From the NCBI GenBank assembly GCA_963995525.1, contig OZ023206.1, positions 22,627,550-22,691,549 on the forward strand: a stretch of DNA of 64,000 bases, read 5' to 3'. The notes under the pieces were generated by a model. The model had not been told where the DNA came from. It ran no database searches and worked only from the letters and a program-made list of their open reading frames with translations. The position numbers and the translations under genes are program-made. Within the stretch, counting starts at the first letter, position 1. Every line of letters begins with the position of its first letter. Of this stretch, positions 52,381-64,000 are shown piece by piece. The stretch comes from Escarpia spicata. Lineage: Eukaryota > Annelida > Polychaeta > Sabellida > Siboglinidae.

Positions 52381-54010
52381 GAGGCTAAGTTTGTAACAAG
52401 AACTAGGTCAATGATAGTTACAATTTACCAATGCGTGTAGGGTGGAAACATTTGTATTTTTGGGTGGGATTCAGATGTTGCACATGTGGGGTATGGCCTA
52501 TTGTAATTGTTTATAATGATGCCAGCAATACTTTTGTTATATTTCAGTGCAAACTATTTACGGATGGGTCACATTGCAGTGCACAATACTGTGGGAATGC
52601 TCCCTCAGATTGAATTAAATTTTATAACTATCGATTGGCATAATCTAGACGTGGTTTTATCTGGACAATTTCCTTTCCTTCCGTGCAAAGGCGGGCGACT
52701 CAGCTAATTATTATTAAAGTTTTACGACGGAATACAATCCGTAGTGCAGCGTCAGTTGTAAGTTTGAAGCGGTACGAAATGATTGCCCATTAAGCGCAGC
52801 GTGTATTTTGTTTCAAACATATCATGCCTGAGTGACTGCTCGTTCGTTATTTCGTGCGTGTGTGCGTTTATTCACCCGCGTCGTTGCACACAAGCATTCA
52901 CTCTTTCCGAACGCTTTCAGACTGCGGAACGAGGCAGCACGACAACTAGAACACAATTGTCATTGAACAGCTTTATACAGTGCCTTCTTCCCATGTCCCT
53001 TCTCTTCTGGAGACCGTTTCACTATGATAATGAACACATAAGAAATCCATCATTAATCAGAACTCGTTTTTCATTCAATGATGAACTTTTTAAAAATATC
53101 AAAGGCCGTTGCTATATCACTGAAGCAGTGTCCTGGTGGCACGTCCTGTTGCAGACACGTTTGAAATATAATATCCCAGTTACGGAGTAAAATCGGTTTT
53201 AAGCTCATAAAATGTTAATCAAACGATTCCCGGTCAGCACAGAAAATTAATATTAGCCTTTGTAGGAGTACCAATGTAAGACTAACCTGCTAAACTACGA
53301 AAAGGTGATCAATACTACCGGGTTTGAACCAACGATACACCACCCAATGCCACGCAAACGTGCCCCGAGCTCGATAATACATGAGTCATGTTTGATATGT
53401 GGGTAATGCAGAGTCCTGAGTTGTACATTTATATTATATTTCTTATTTTATGTTGCATCATTGATGTTGGTCGCTAGGTGGCGTAAGGTGGTACTTGTTT
53501 ATTTTGTTACTGCGTGATTCAAAATAATTTTTGCAATCTAACGTTTAATTTTGTCTGTGACACTAGTGTAGAATTAGTGTCAACGTATTGCACCGTTTGC
53601 TTAAACAAACATTTTATAAATTGTCACCACCAAGGCTATTAAATGTTGAACTTAAATTATCTGGGCGATAATACAGGTCGATTTAATTTTTGCGCTAGCA
53701 GGCTTACGTACACAACATACTAAGGCAGGGGCAGTCCCCTTATAAACTATATACTAACAGGTCTTTTCAACAACACGTTCTTTTATACCCAGAATTGCCC
53801 TGCGGGTGAAGACCTCAAACTTTTCTTTGCACGGGCACTAAACGTCTTGTCACTTTGCACAGGCCTGCTGAGCGCGAACAATCATACGACCTGTAATATT
53901 GTCATTGATTATCGCCAACCCACTTTTTAATAACCTAGAAATTTACGTTATTTTTAGTACAATTATACAGTTTTAGAATATTTTATTACTTTCAGTTATT
54001 TATTATTTTT
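52381..54010. other. Intronic stretch, no gene recognised
   Basis: A 135-codon frame at 52783-53190 lacks family motifs and splice context. The part nearest 54010 may be the L2-like 5'UTR, but its start cannot be fixed. Confidence 0.4.
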
Positions 54011-57000
54011 ATGAGACATTATAATTTTATTCTTCACCATTTTGAGGAAAGTACACTGTCACCAAGACAATGTCACCAGCATTTTTATTGTCTGTTTTAT
54101 TTTTATCCTGTTCTGCTGCTTCGAGAGGTCATGATTTTACGCTGTGCAAGCCTCTTAGTCCCCAACGGTCGGCTGTCATTTCAACAGTTTCTCAGTGCAT
54201 GAGAACACAAAATTCCTTGTCACATCTTCACAGTTTGCTATGTCTTAATCTTTGCTTTAATAGAAAGTTACTGCCAATCCCCCGCTCTAAGCCAACGTTT
54301 AAATTAGCAATTATTTTACTACTAGCAGGAGATGTAAGACTTAATCCTGGACCTGCTATCAGGCGCAATATTCGAGTAGCCACCACAAACGTTCGATCTA
54401 TTCGAGACAAAACAGCCTCGCTTACCGATTTATTAACTTCCAAGACACTAGACAACCTTGCAGTCACTGAGACCTGGCTCAGACCACATGCCACAGCTAC
54501 ATGCATTGCTGACATTTCTCCTTCCAGTTTCACCTTCCATCATCGCCCACGTTCAGTTGAGCGAGGTGGTGGTGTTGGATTTCTCATCTCAAAACTGTTC
54601 AAAGTTAATTTGCATTCAAACCCTGATTACTCCAGCTTTGAGGCCATCTGTGCCGAAATTTCCGATTCATCTTTCTCTGCTTATTTTGTGTGCATTTATC
54701 GCCCTCCAGGACACCCTGCCCATTTCTTTGAAGAATTCCAGGATCTACTTGAAAATCTGGCAACTATTTATTCAGAATGTTATATACTCGGTGATTTTAA
54801 TCTTCATCTGGACACACCTTCATCAACAACAAGTACATTTTATTACATTCTGGCATCCTGTGACATGAAACAACACGTTACCTTCTCAACATACTGTACA
54901 TACATGGCCACTGGCTCGATCTCTTAATCACCCTTTCAGATTGAAACAATATTCACACACCTACTGCTTCTGATGGTTTATCAGACCACCACACTGTCAT
55001 TGCTGATCTCAGTCCAAACACAGTGTGTTTTACCGACCGATCCATAAGATTGACATTGCTGCATTAATGACAGGCATCCTTAAATCCGACCTCATCATTA
55101 ACCCCAAAGAACATCTGTCAGATCTGTGTTGACAGGACTGTCAAGTACTCAAAGATTTACTTAATAAACATGCACCCCTGAGATCTAAGTATGTGTCCCA
55201 AAAGCCACACAAAGCTCCTTGGATGACTCCTGAAATTATACAATTTTAAAAGCGCCGGCGCTATCTTGAACGTGTATAGCGCAAATCACGCTCGCCTTTG
55301 GACAGATCACGATATTCTAAACAGTGTCACTACTGCAACAGACAAATGGCCAAAGCTAAATCAAATTGTTACACAAACATGGTCTCGAGTAACTCTGATA
55401 ACCCACGTCAGCTATGGAACTGCATCTCTACCTAGTCATGTGTTAGTCAAATCTCTGTGTGACTCGTTTTCTAATAATTTCAAAGATAAAATAAGTCTTA
55501 TACGTTCTGCTTTTCCATGTCACACTTTGGGTACTGTAAATGTGGACTCCCCACAAGTAAATTCTCCACTTGTATTGTTTGAGCCAGCCACAGTTGATGA
55601 AGTGAGAAAAATAATAATGTCCTCCTCAAATAAGTCATGCGATCTCACTTACCAACCATACTACTAAAAGCATGTCTTGACTCTTTACTTGGTACAATAA
55701 CAAATATCATACATTTATCACTGGGTTCGGGTAAATTCCCAGATGATTTTAAACATGCATATGTAAATCCTGTTCTCAAGAAGACTTCTCTGCAAAACAT
55801 GATTTCAAAAGTTATAGGTCAATTTCTAATATTAGCTTTATGTCTAAGATACTTGAGAAAGTCGTAGCAAGCCGTCTAAGGTGTCATATCAGCTCAATTT
55901 GTTTATCCAGTGTGCTCTAATCAGCATACAAACAATTTCATTCTACAGAGACTGCTCTCCTAAAAGTACACAATGATGTTATATTAAACATTGATAAAGG
56001 CAAAGTAACTGCACTTACCTTGCTTGATCTGTCTGCCGCCGTCTGATACCATTGATCACAACACTCTTGTCAAACGTTTATCAATGTGGTATGGCATATC
56101 TGGCACATCTCTGACCTGGTTTTCTTCATATCTAACCAATAGACATCAATGTATAAAGATAGATAATTACTTTTCAACCTCACTCCCCACTTCATGTGAC
56201 ATTCCCCAGGGTTCCGTTTTTGGCTTTTGCTTTTCATTCTACACTACGCCACTCAGCTCTGTAATCCAAAGTAATAACTTGGATCATCACCTTTATGCAA
56301 ATGACACAGAGATCTACATTTCCTCGGCCACGCCCGATACAAGTCACTCCCTAAACCAACTCAACGATTGTCTCCAAGATGTTTTCTCATGGATGCTCAA
56401 TAGCAACTTAAAGTTAAATGCAGACAAAACTGAATTCCTCATCATTGGTACTCCAATGCAGCGAGGTAAACTTAATGACTTTTTTCCAACATGCATCCTG
56501 AGTCAGAATATCACACCAGCAGCATCAGTACGGAATCTAGGAATGAGCTTTGATTGCGACTTCAATTTCCGACAACACATATCCCAAACGTGCCGTTGCT
56601 GTTTTTAACATATCCGTGATCATTCGCCGACATATGTCGCTTTCTGTCGCTAAGACTATCGCAACAGCTCTTGTTAGCAGCAGATTAGATTATTGCAATT
56701 CCCTCCTTCATAATATTGCTATCAAGGGTATTACAAAACTACAACGTGTCCAAAATTGTTTAGCAAGGGTAGTCACACAATCTCCTCGATTCTCCCCCTC
56801 AGGGCCACTTCTAAAATCACTGCCTTGGCTCCCCGCGCGATATCGCATTATGTTTAAGATCTGCACAATCACCTACCACGCCCTTTCATCCAAACAACCT
56901 AGTTATTTACACTCAATGCTCACACCAGCTAGACAAGCCAGACAACTTCGGTCGTCTAGTTCGAAGTTGCTATCTTTTCCTAGAGTTAAGACTAAGGCTG

Positions 57001-57185
57001 GAACTCGAGCTTTTTTAGTTGCCGCGCCAACTATATGGAATTCGCTACCCGTCCATCCATTTGTTGACGACTTTCGCCTAGCACACGAGTACGAGAATGC
57101 TTAATCCTTTGGTTTTGGTGCGCCACTGAGCTCGGATTGTCTGAGGATATTGGCGCGTTAGAAGTTATTTATTATTATTATTATT
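54011..57185 (+). mobile_element. L2-like non-LTR retrotransposon, inactive, in the PTCHD intron
   Basis: The 54070 frame has a hydrophobic N-terminus, a 2A-like GDVRLNPGP motif (54328-54354) and an APE endonuclease (VATTNVRSIRDK, VTETWL, GGGVGFLI, VCIYRPPGH, LGDFNLHLD). RT follows in broken frames ([51 protein letters not shown]). The C-terminus is SRLDYCNSLLHNI and WNSLP. It ends in a (TTA)n tail. Frameshifts, stops and YADD changed to YAND make it dead. Confidence 0.88.
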
Positions 57186-57455
57186 CGTACGAATGCGTGA
57201 TCTTATACTTCATTAATTGGTTTACATCGGCGTGAAAAAATATGATTGAATGACCTACATTTTCATTTTATGGACTTACGTTGATATGATACGTTGTTTG
57301 TACATGGCAAGAATAGGTAGACATGTTTGTCAGTTTTATCATGGCCACGTTTTCTTGTTGTTTTGTTTTTGTGTTTTTTCTTGTGCATACTAATCCATGA
57401 TTAGTTTACGCAATTACTCGTGCGTGTTTTTAAACTGCAAACGTTTATTTGACAG

Positions 57456-57788
57456 GAATTGGCGTCGACGACATGTTTGTTATGCTCGCAGCATGGCGTC
57501 AGACGGATTTCTGGTTGTCCATTGAAGAGCGCATGGGCAGAGCGTTCTCGGAAGCGGCGCTGTCGATCACAATAACAACCCTTACAGACGCTCTGTCGAT
57601 GGGCATCCGGGCAATCACAAAGTTCCGGTCGGTGCGAATCTTCTGTACCTTCAAGGTGATCGCTGTCTTGTTCGATTACTTATACCAGATCACCTTCTTC
57701 GCCACCTGCATGGTGCTAACAGGACAACGCGAGGCAAACAATACGCATGCAGCCACGTGCAAGAAGGCAGTGCCTAATTCACTAGCAG
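57456..57788 (+). CDS. PTCHD-like exon: GVDDMF and following helices
   Basis: It begins IGVDDMFVMLAAWRQT, carrying the acidic pair used in RND proton coupling. Then come SEAALSITITTLTDALS, a membrane helix ending YQITFFATCMV and a cytosolic loop. Phase is 1 on both sides. FCTFKVIAVLF replaces the more usual FC.YTG.A pattern of the family. Confidence 0.9.
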
Positions 57789-58367
57789 GTAAATACATAG
57801 TACAAAGACCGTGTGTTTAAACGGAATGTCGTGAATGTACCTAAGTGGACAGGCATACATTTTGCAGGCCATGATGGCCTAAATCACAGGTAGATAAGGA
57901 TATAGCAGAGAGGCGCTGTCAACAAATATAGCGTGGCATATAGGTTGTGGGTCAATTCAAAATCACAAGCGTGCTCAAGTATACATTGATAAAGTGCAAT
58001 GCGTAATACTAAACACCATTGTTCATAGCAACAACTACGCATCTACTTACCGCGACTATGATTCATATATCATTTTACATCTTCCCTAGACAAGAAATCA
58101 AGGGCAACAATTGTGTTACTTTATTCTTGTGGTGCGGTTTGGGGAATGTCTTACCATTCAATATTTCCATTGAAACAAGTAAATAAATGTAAATAACTAC
58201 CTTTGTGCTTATTGTGTGCATCGCCTATTTGTAGTTGGTCATACGTTGAACACTGAAATACCAGTGCAGCAACCCGCACAAATTAATACAAGGGATTTCG
58301 GACGAGTAAACGAGTAATCATCAATACCAGTACCGCCATGTTAGCGGCTATGTTTTATGTCTTACAG
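57789..58367. other. PTCHD-like intron between exons
   Basis: GT-AG intron without coding signal or recognised repeat. Confidence 0.7.
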
Positions 58368-59683
58368 GACACCACAGCGCCATCTTCCGGCTCTTCTGCA
58401 CGGGCGGATACACGGAGGAGGAAATTGAAGACACCTCAAAGACGGCCGACGTGAGGGCAATGGCATTCTTCAGGGACTCATGGGGTGGATTGCTGTCAAC
58501 TCGTCCCTTCAAGATATTCTTCCTGAACGTCTATCTGGTATACTTAGGTTTTGCTGTATGGGGCTGCGTATCTGTCAAAGATGGAATCACTTTAGACTGA
58601 CTAGCAGGAGACGGTTCCTATTTCGCTGACTACTACGACCAAGACACCCAGTACTTCCGTGAATACGGACATTGCATCAACGTGGTTGTCGGCAAGGAGC
58701 TTGCATTGTGGAACCCGACCGAACGAGACAAGATCGAAGAAGTGATACAGGAATTCGAAGAATCTGAATATTTCCACGGCAAAGACGTCACATCGGCGTG
58801 GATTCGAGATTTTACTACTTTCATTGTAAGCGACGACATAGACTCTGGAAACTTCTCGGAAATATTAGATTACTTTTTGTCAAACTACAGCCATCTCAAC
58901 GTCGATTACAAAGTGGACATTAAGCGGGAATCCGGAAACGTGAAATATTCACGATTCTTCGTGTTTTCAAATAAGACTGATATGTCAATACGGGAAAGCA
59001 AAATGATGTCCATTGCTCGGGCAATCGCCGATAGGCACCAAGATCTGAACGTGACGGTATATCATCCCGCGTTCATAATGTATGACCAATACCTTGCTGT
59101 TTGGCCAAACACGCAGCAAAATCTGCTAATCGCGACAGCCGCCATGTTTGTTGTATCGCTGTTTCTTATACCATATCCGGTGTGCAGTTTATGGGTGACC
59201 TTCAGCATTGTATCCATCTGTACCGGGGTCATAGGTTACATGACGTGGTGGGACGTCATCTCAATGATCAACATTATCATTTGCATCGGCTTCAGTGTTG
59301 ACTTTTTGGCTCATATCGCCTATGCCTTCGTGTCGGCAGAGGGCGACACTGGTAATCAGCGCACGCGCAATGCCCTCCACGCTCTTGGCTACCCCATAAC
59401 ACAGGGTGCGCTGTCGACAATCCTAGGGGTGTGTGTGCTGGTTTTCACTCCCTCATACATATACCGTACCTTCTTCAAGACAATGTTACTTGTTATCTTA
59501 CTGGGCGCTTTCCATGGGCTGCTTATTGTCCCAGTGCTTCTGTCTGTAATGGGGCCGAAGGGTATAAAGAATATGCGACATTCTGTGTCTCTCACCAACC
59601 CTCCAGAGTTTCCCTCGATAGCGGGCGGTATGGACGACTGGAATTACGACGACTCCGACCGCATTGAGCTGATCATAGTTTCG
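58368..59683 (+). CDS. PTCHD-like exon: second luminal loop and last membrane domain
   Basis: It encodes FFRDSWGGLLSTRPFKIFFL (helix 7), a large luminal loop (SYFADYYDQDTQYFREYG) and the second RND half (PYPVCSLWVTFSI; IICIGFSVDFLAHIAYAF; PSYIYRTFFKTMLLVILLG). TGA at 58598-58600 falls where the family has Arg or another residue before LA.D.SY. The stop TAA at 59693 is avoided if the GTGAGC donor at 59684 is used. Confidence 0.85.
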
Positions 59684-59771
59684 GTGAGCCCTTAAGATAC
59701 CGGGGCGATTTCCAACCTTAAATCTGTTCCCGCGTAGAACGGGCAGTCCGGTGAGATATTGTAGTGTCCAG

Positions 59772-59936
59772 AATAATTCCCGAAACAGACACTGTATAGT
59801 TGGTAATAACCCCGCGCCCATGCCGTACGCCAACGGCGACTTGCGATATGAGGTGTTGTATCACCACAACGGCTGGCCAGGAGGAAACGGTTATTTGCCG
59901 TCGTTGAGCAGCATAATTCGGCGACAAGACAAGTAA
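59772..59936 (+). CDS. Probable C-terminal exon of the PTCHD-like gene
   Basis: An 88-base GT-AG intron (59684-59771) joins in phase 0 to 54 codons (PMPYANGDLRYEVLYHHNG and SLSSIIRRQDK) and TAA. The hydrophilic, Tyr-rich tail suits a cytosolic C-terminus. The alternative is a stop at 59693 without splicing. Confidence 0.45.
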   Translation, partial: NNSRNRHCIVGNNPAPMPYANGDLRYEVLYHHNGWPGGNGYLPSLSSIIRRQDK

Positions 59937-62900
59937 GGGAACGGCGTGCAAAACGGGCCCCGTAAGCGAAATTTGTCATCAAGTTGATAATAGTCACTTT
60001 TTATCCCCGTCCTTACTGGTCAAAAACAGTTAGTGCATTAGTATTTATGCACCTAGTTATCTCGCTTGTTTTCGAAGCTACGAGACACTGCAGTGGCACG
60101 GCGAACGATCTCTTCCTTCCACGTGTAGTTTCACTCGTGTTGGTTTGAGGCTCTTTCCGCGTTGTAGGATTTTTGTCAGACTTTGTTCTCGATCAATGTT
60201 GACGTTTGTATGGACTGAGCGTGGTGATGCGTGTCTTTTCTCATATGTATCCATAGAACCCATACTGACGTTATATATACAATATAGTAGTAATATTATT
60301 GTGTTGCTTAATACGTTTATTACTGTTACTAGTATTTGTAGTAGTATTACTATTATATAACTGGATAATATGTAATGCCGTATGTAAAATAATGTAATAC
60401 CACAAAACCTTACAAATGCAGGTGTGTGTATTGTATCAACAGCATATCGACGATAGCGAACCCCTGTTAACACAGCGGACCACTTTGGGGCCCGTTGTGG
60501 GCGCACTTCACGGCCTCGGTTTGATTTTCAGTTTGAATACAAACTCGATGTTTTTTAAATCTAATACAATATATATATATATGTCGGAGTATATACGTTT
60601 GGCTTGTGCATACTACAGTTTCCGTTGTTTTAAACGCGCACAAAACGGAAATATGATATTTTGAAAATACAGTGTTTCCCCTGGTATATAACAAGCGAGG
60701 CGGGCCGCCTCGTCGTTTTTCTATGCCGCCTCGCCCAAAATATGCCGAAATTGCCGCCCCGTAGCTATGTCATACGCCCATTTTTTTTCGTTCTTTCGCG
60801 ATATATTCAGCGTCAGCGAGCGGGCGAAATGACATCACAAAGTCACTTATATTCCTGCATAATCACAGATTTGTAGCAACGTCGTTTAGTCGTCTTAACG
60901 TCGCTCAGAGCAGTTAGGATTTAACTCCATTGGACAACGTGAAAGATGTCAGTTGACCAATCACGGAATATTCCTGCGGGATCCCCGGTGTCTCCAATGG
61001 TGACACCTTGCGGAATTTCGACATACTAGAAATCTAGACATTCATGTAAAATGGCGCCCAAACGGTAACTTGCGTTTTGGTTTATGACGGTGGTGGTAGT
61101 GAAAACCTTGCAGGCAGATGGCACTACGTCACTTGTCGGCACTTGTGTCGAATCCGGACTCTTTTGAAACCTAAATAATGACCGTGCATCCTATTCACTA
61201 ATCGGCACTTGTATCGAATCTGGACCCTGTTGAAGCTCAAATAGCGACCCAGTTTGCGTTAGTCTGTACCGCTGAGCTTGTGGCCGTGCGTTACCGCACA
61301 GCGCGCGTAAAATGAGAGATACAGTATACAACAGCGTATGTTGATACAAACCGGGGCGCTATTTACGCCTCAAATGGACGTAAGACGCAATGTACTTAAA
61401 GGTAAATATGCCTAGGATAATGCTGTATGATGGATCGAACTACAGTGTATCTCACTGATGTATCAAAGTTAAGCAAAACTCAAGTTATAACGGCGAAATC
61501 AAAGTGGGTCCGGATTCGACGCAAATGCCCACAACTAAAAAGGCACAAGGCACAAGTCTATTCAACTAATAACATGTTCTATGCGGTTTTGTTTGAGCAA
61601 AATAAGGAATGTGATTCGTAAGATATCTTTGTGCTAAATATATGATACATATTCCGACAAAGTTGTGCAAACAAACTTTTGGGAAAGTTGATTTGAGTGA
61701 AATACTTACGAACATCAACCACCGAAGTTCACATCTCATAAAAAATGCCTACTACCCAAAACCGTGCATACTAACGGGTTATCAGTAACTTGGGTTAGAC
61801 AATGTCAATGATATGTTTGCACAGTAATTGGATATACTAAACAACTTATACTGTTTTATAAAAAGGACACTATTTGAGAAACGTTCTTGCGATTAATATA
61901 ATAGAAACATACTTTTGTGGCATTTCATAAATCAATGTTTAATTAATTGTATAGCATTCTAGCAACAAATAAAATATCTTTTGAACATAAACCACCAATT
62001 TATCATATTATTATGATATTAAAATAATTTAAAGGTGATGATGAAAGAGTCTTCAGATGATACCACTGGATGCTTCCCAGAGAAGTCGAGATGGTGTTCG
62101 ACTGAACAGGTCTGCCAGGGAGTAAAGTGTAAAGCGCTTTCAGCAGTCCAGCGCTATATAAGAACTTAACCTTTTACTTTTTTACTGACTCTGTCAGCGA
62201 GGTAACAAGGCCTAGGGTTAGTACAAGAAAAACATAACCATAACCAAGTCCCAGTGGTCAAGTGGAAACCACACCTCAACACGATGAAACAGTCATGATT
62301 ACTGACTTTTATCAATCATGATTACTACACTACTACACAAGTAGTGTCTTGTTGTTTTATATCTTCCCCTCTATATTCAATAGTAAAGGTTAAAACGTAC
62401 CTCAGAATGCACCATTTTAAAGCCAGTATTAAAAAATCTCCGGGGAGCATGCCCCCGGACCCCCCTAGCACCTCGCCCATCATTTTACCCAGGGGAAACA
62501 CTGAAAATAGCGGTAATATTTTAAGAAAAGTGTGAAATCACTCATTTTTAGTTCACCTCTTTGAATGTGCGTTTCGCACTTTCAACTAATATCCACTAGG
62601 GCCCATTTATGAGTTACTTAGCAGTGCCCCACACCGTTTTGCACGCCATTCTCCTACATTGGGTACATAAGTACACGATACTGAGGGCCACGAGACAGCC
62701 ACCATGGCACGCATTGACACACCCACATACAGTGTACATTCAGGATGTCATGTCAGGCTACTTCACCTCAAACATGCCGTTCTCATGATAAACCGTTGAG
62801 GATTGTGTTTGAAATGTACAAAGGGGGACTTAGTTAGCATTCAAGTTATTCAGAAAACGCAACTGGTTGGCTTAAATTGAGAACACGCGAGGTTGACAAG

Positions 62901-62940
62901 ATTTAACAATATTGCCGTCTAGAGCTATAAGCTCCAGACG
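59937..62940. other. Intergenic region right of the PTCHD-like gene
   Basis: No gene seen. Two imperfect 69-base tandem units lie at about 61129-61250 (TCGGCACTTGT). GTAAAGCGCTTTCAGC..GCGCTATATAAG at 62128-62165 resembles the 3' end of a common SINE/LINE family. GC-rich hairpin CGAGGCGGGCCGCCTCG is near 60694. Confidence 0.45.
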
Positions 62941-63797
62941 GCATGCGGACAAGGAAGCCTTTGGCTTATCGAGCAATTTTCCACCTACGTATAACCCGCC
63001 CTTGCCGGATAGCTTTCAATTTTATTTTGAATATTAACACAATCATCAGACAATTTGTTCCAGTCATTTATAGTCCTGTGAGAGAATGAGCACTTTCTCA
63101 TATCCAACCTACACTGTTCCTTGACTAATGCTGCATTGTGCCCTCTCGTTATACTGCCTTCTTTCAGTTTGAAGAAAATATTTTTATCAATATCCTCATA
63201 ACATCTATATCTTAAAAACTTATATTTGGTTTCATCTTAGTATCCTAGTCTCTAGTGTTGTCAACAGACATTCTAATAGGAGTCTTTATTAACCAAGACC
63301 TATCAGTTCAGGAATCAGCTTAGTTGCTTTTCGTTGCATTTTTTATAGCTTATCTGTGTCCTTACGATATGGCCTCCATGCTTGTATACAGTATTCCAAA
63401 TGTGGCCTAACTATTGCTTTGTACAATGGTACAATTAGCTGTTTCTCCATATATGTGATATTTGTCTTAATTAGCCCTAGTATTTGGTTACCCTTTGAAG
63501 CAGCAATTCCACGTTGCTCCGAAACTTCTTGTCAGCACTAACTGTTACTCTAAGTCCTTTTCTTTTACAGTTTTACCTAATATAGTATCCCCGTTATGTA
63601 TTCTTTGTTCACATTTCCATGTCCTGCGTGGTTGCATTTACACTTCCCAAAATTGAATTACATTTGCCATTTTTTAGATCATTTGAGCAATTTTGCTAGA
63701 TCATCCTGTAAAATGTGTTTATCTGCATCTGTTTTAACTGTTCTGAACACTTTTGTATCGGCTGCGAATTTCAGTACTTTGCTTGATATACCATGTC
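62941..63797 (-). mobile_element. CR1-like copy C, 5'-truncated and degenerate
   Basis: On the minus strand it is clearly related to copies A and B from LKFAADTKVF through AASKGNQILGLI and HLEYCIQAWRPYR. It then has the 3'UTR with ATAAGCCAAAGGCTTCCTTG. Several frameshifts and stops, and FAAD in place of FADD. It is an older relic of the same or a sister family. Confidence 0.8.
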
Positions 63798-64000
63798 TAA
63801 CTTAGTGATGACAAGATTGTCTTATGTTCTGTTAATTTGGAGGTGAATGTTTTCAGACTACTCATAAACTTGTGGTACCTAAAGCAATGTTATTTAATAT
63901 GTTAAATTAAAATTAAAAAAACTTTTAACATTTGAACACGGCGATTTTCCTTTATTTTGCTTGGCGGTTGTGTTTAGGGGGTAGGGGAAGGAAATCGCCT

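Larger units (their letters stand above)
50153..59936 (+). pseudogene. Patched-domain (PTCHD-like) RND membrane protein gene, partial, with one in-frame stop
   Basis: Exons 50153-50452, 57456-57788, 58368-59683 and probably 59772-59936 join in phase. The product is a multi-pass RND-type protein with a sterol-sensing domain, like PTCHD3 relatives. Motifs are SLEDELKRN, VRSKPWLG, SGFGLVLL, GIGVDDMFVM (RND acidic pair), SITITTLTDALS, YQITFF and, in the second half, GFSVDFLAHI. The N-terminus with the first membrane helix and luminal loop (about 230 residues) is not visible. A TGA at 58598 interrupts the third exon. I call it a pseudogene provisionally; a sequencing error or a polymorphism would make it a working gene. 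It is not functionally linked to the PKS. Confidence 0.8.

Noticed and set aside
52783..53190. 135-codon frame in the PTCHD intron
   Set aside because: No recognisable domain or splice sites; probably chance or repeat-derived.

Overview
This is a window of animal nuclear DNA, not bacterial. It has spliced genes with GT-AG introns of 0.1 to 7 kb, long pure dinucleotide arrays, many non-LTR retrotransposon relics and a 200-N assembly gap. The retroelement set (CR1-like with an esterase ORF1, L2-like with a 2A-like motif, RTE-like fragments) and the FAS-like polyketide synthase (PKS) suggest a marine invertebrate. Amphioxus, another deuterostome or a lophotrochozoan would all fit; the species cannot be fixed from the sequence.

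The centre of the window (about 7.57-36.85 kb, + strand) is one type I iterative PKS gene. I reconstructed ten coding exons whose phases join without a stop into 2426 codons: KS-AT-DH-pseudoKR-pseudoER-KR-ACP-TE. KS, AT, DH, KR, ACP and TE keep their catalytic residues. The enoyl reductase has lost its NADPH-binding loop. The terminal thioesterase is of the stand-alone type II (GrsT/OLAH-like) kind. The gene should therefore make a conjugated polyene acid. A TATA/CCAAT promoter, a short first coding exon and two upstream ORFs lie before it. A 298-bp pure TG array and a 66-bp perfect palindrome sit in intron 1.

The introns hold retroelement debris: a minus-strand LINE cluster (16.5-20.4 kb, intron 5), a decayed CR1-like copy (23.9-28.7 kb, intron 6) and an RTE-like fragment (intron 9). 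A second, almost intact copy of the same CR1 lies downstream (42.3-47.1 kb), just after a 51-bp minisatellite. In both copies ORF1 ends in T_TTA_AAC_TAG, a canonical -1 frameshift site leading into an ORF2 that has no usable AUG. A third, degenerate copy lies on the minus strand at 62.9-63.8 kb.

The right part (about 47.4-59.9 kb, + strand) carries a Patched-domain (PTCHD-type RND) gene. Its N-terminal part is missing, probably in the assembly gap. It has one in-frame TGA, a 7-kb intron holding an L2-like element, and a likely extra C-terminal exon. The left 0.4-5.5 kb holds inverted repeats about 5 kb apart and an unrecognised two-exon gene relic. The remainder is AT-rich intergenic DNA and simple repeats.
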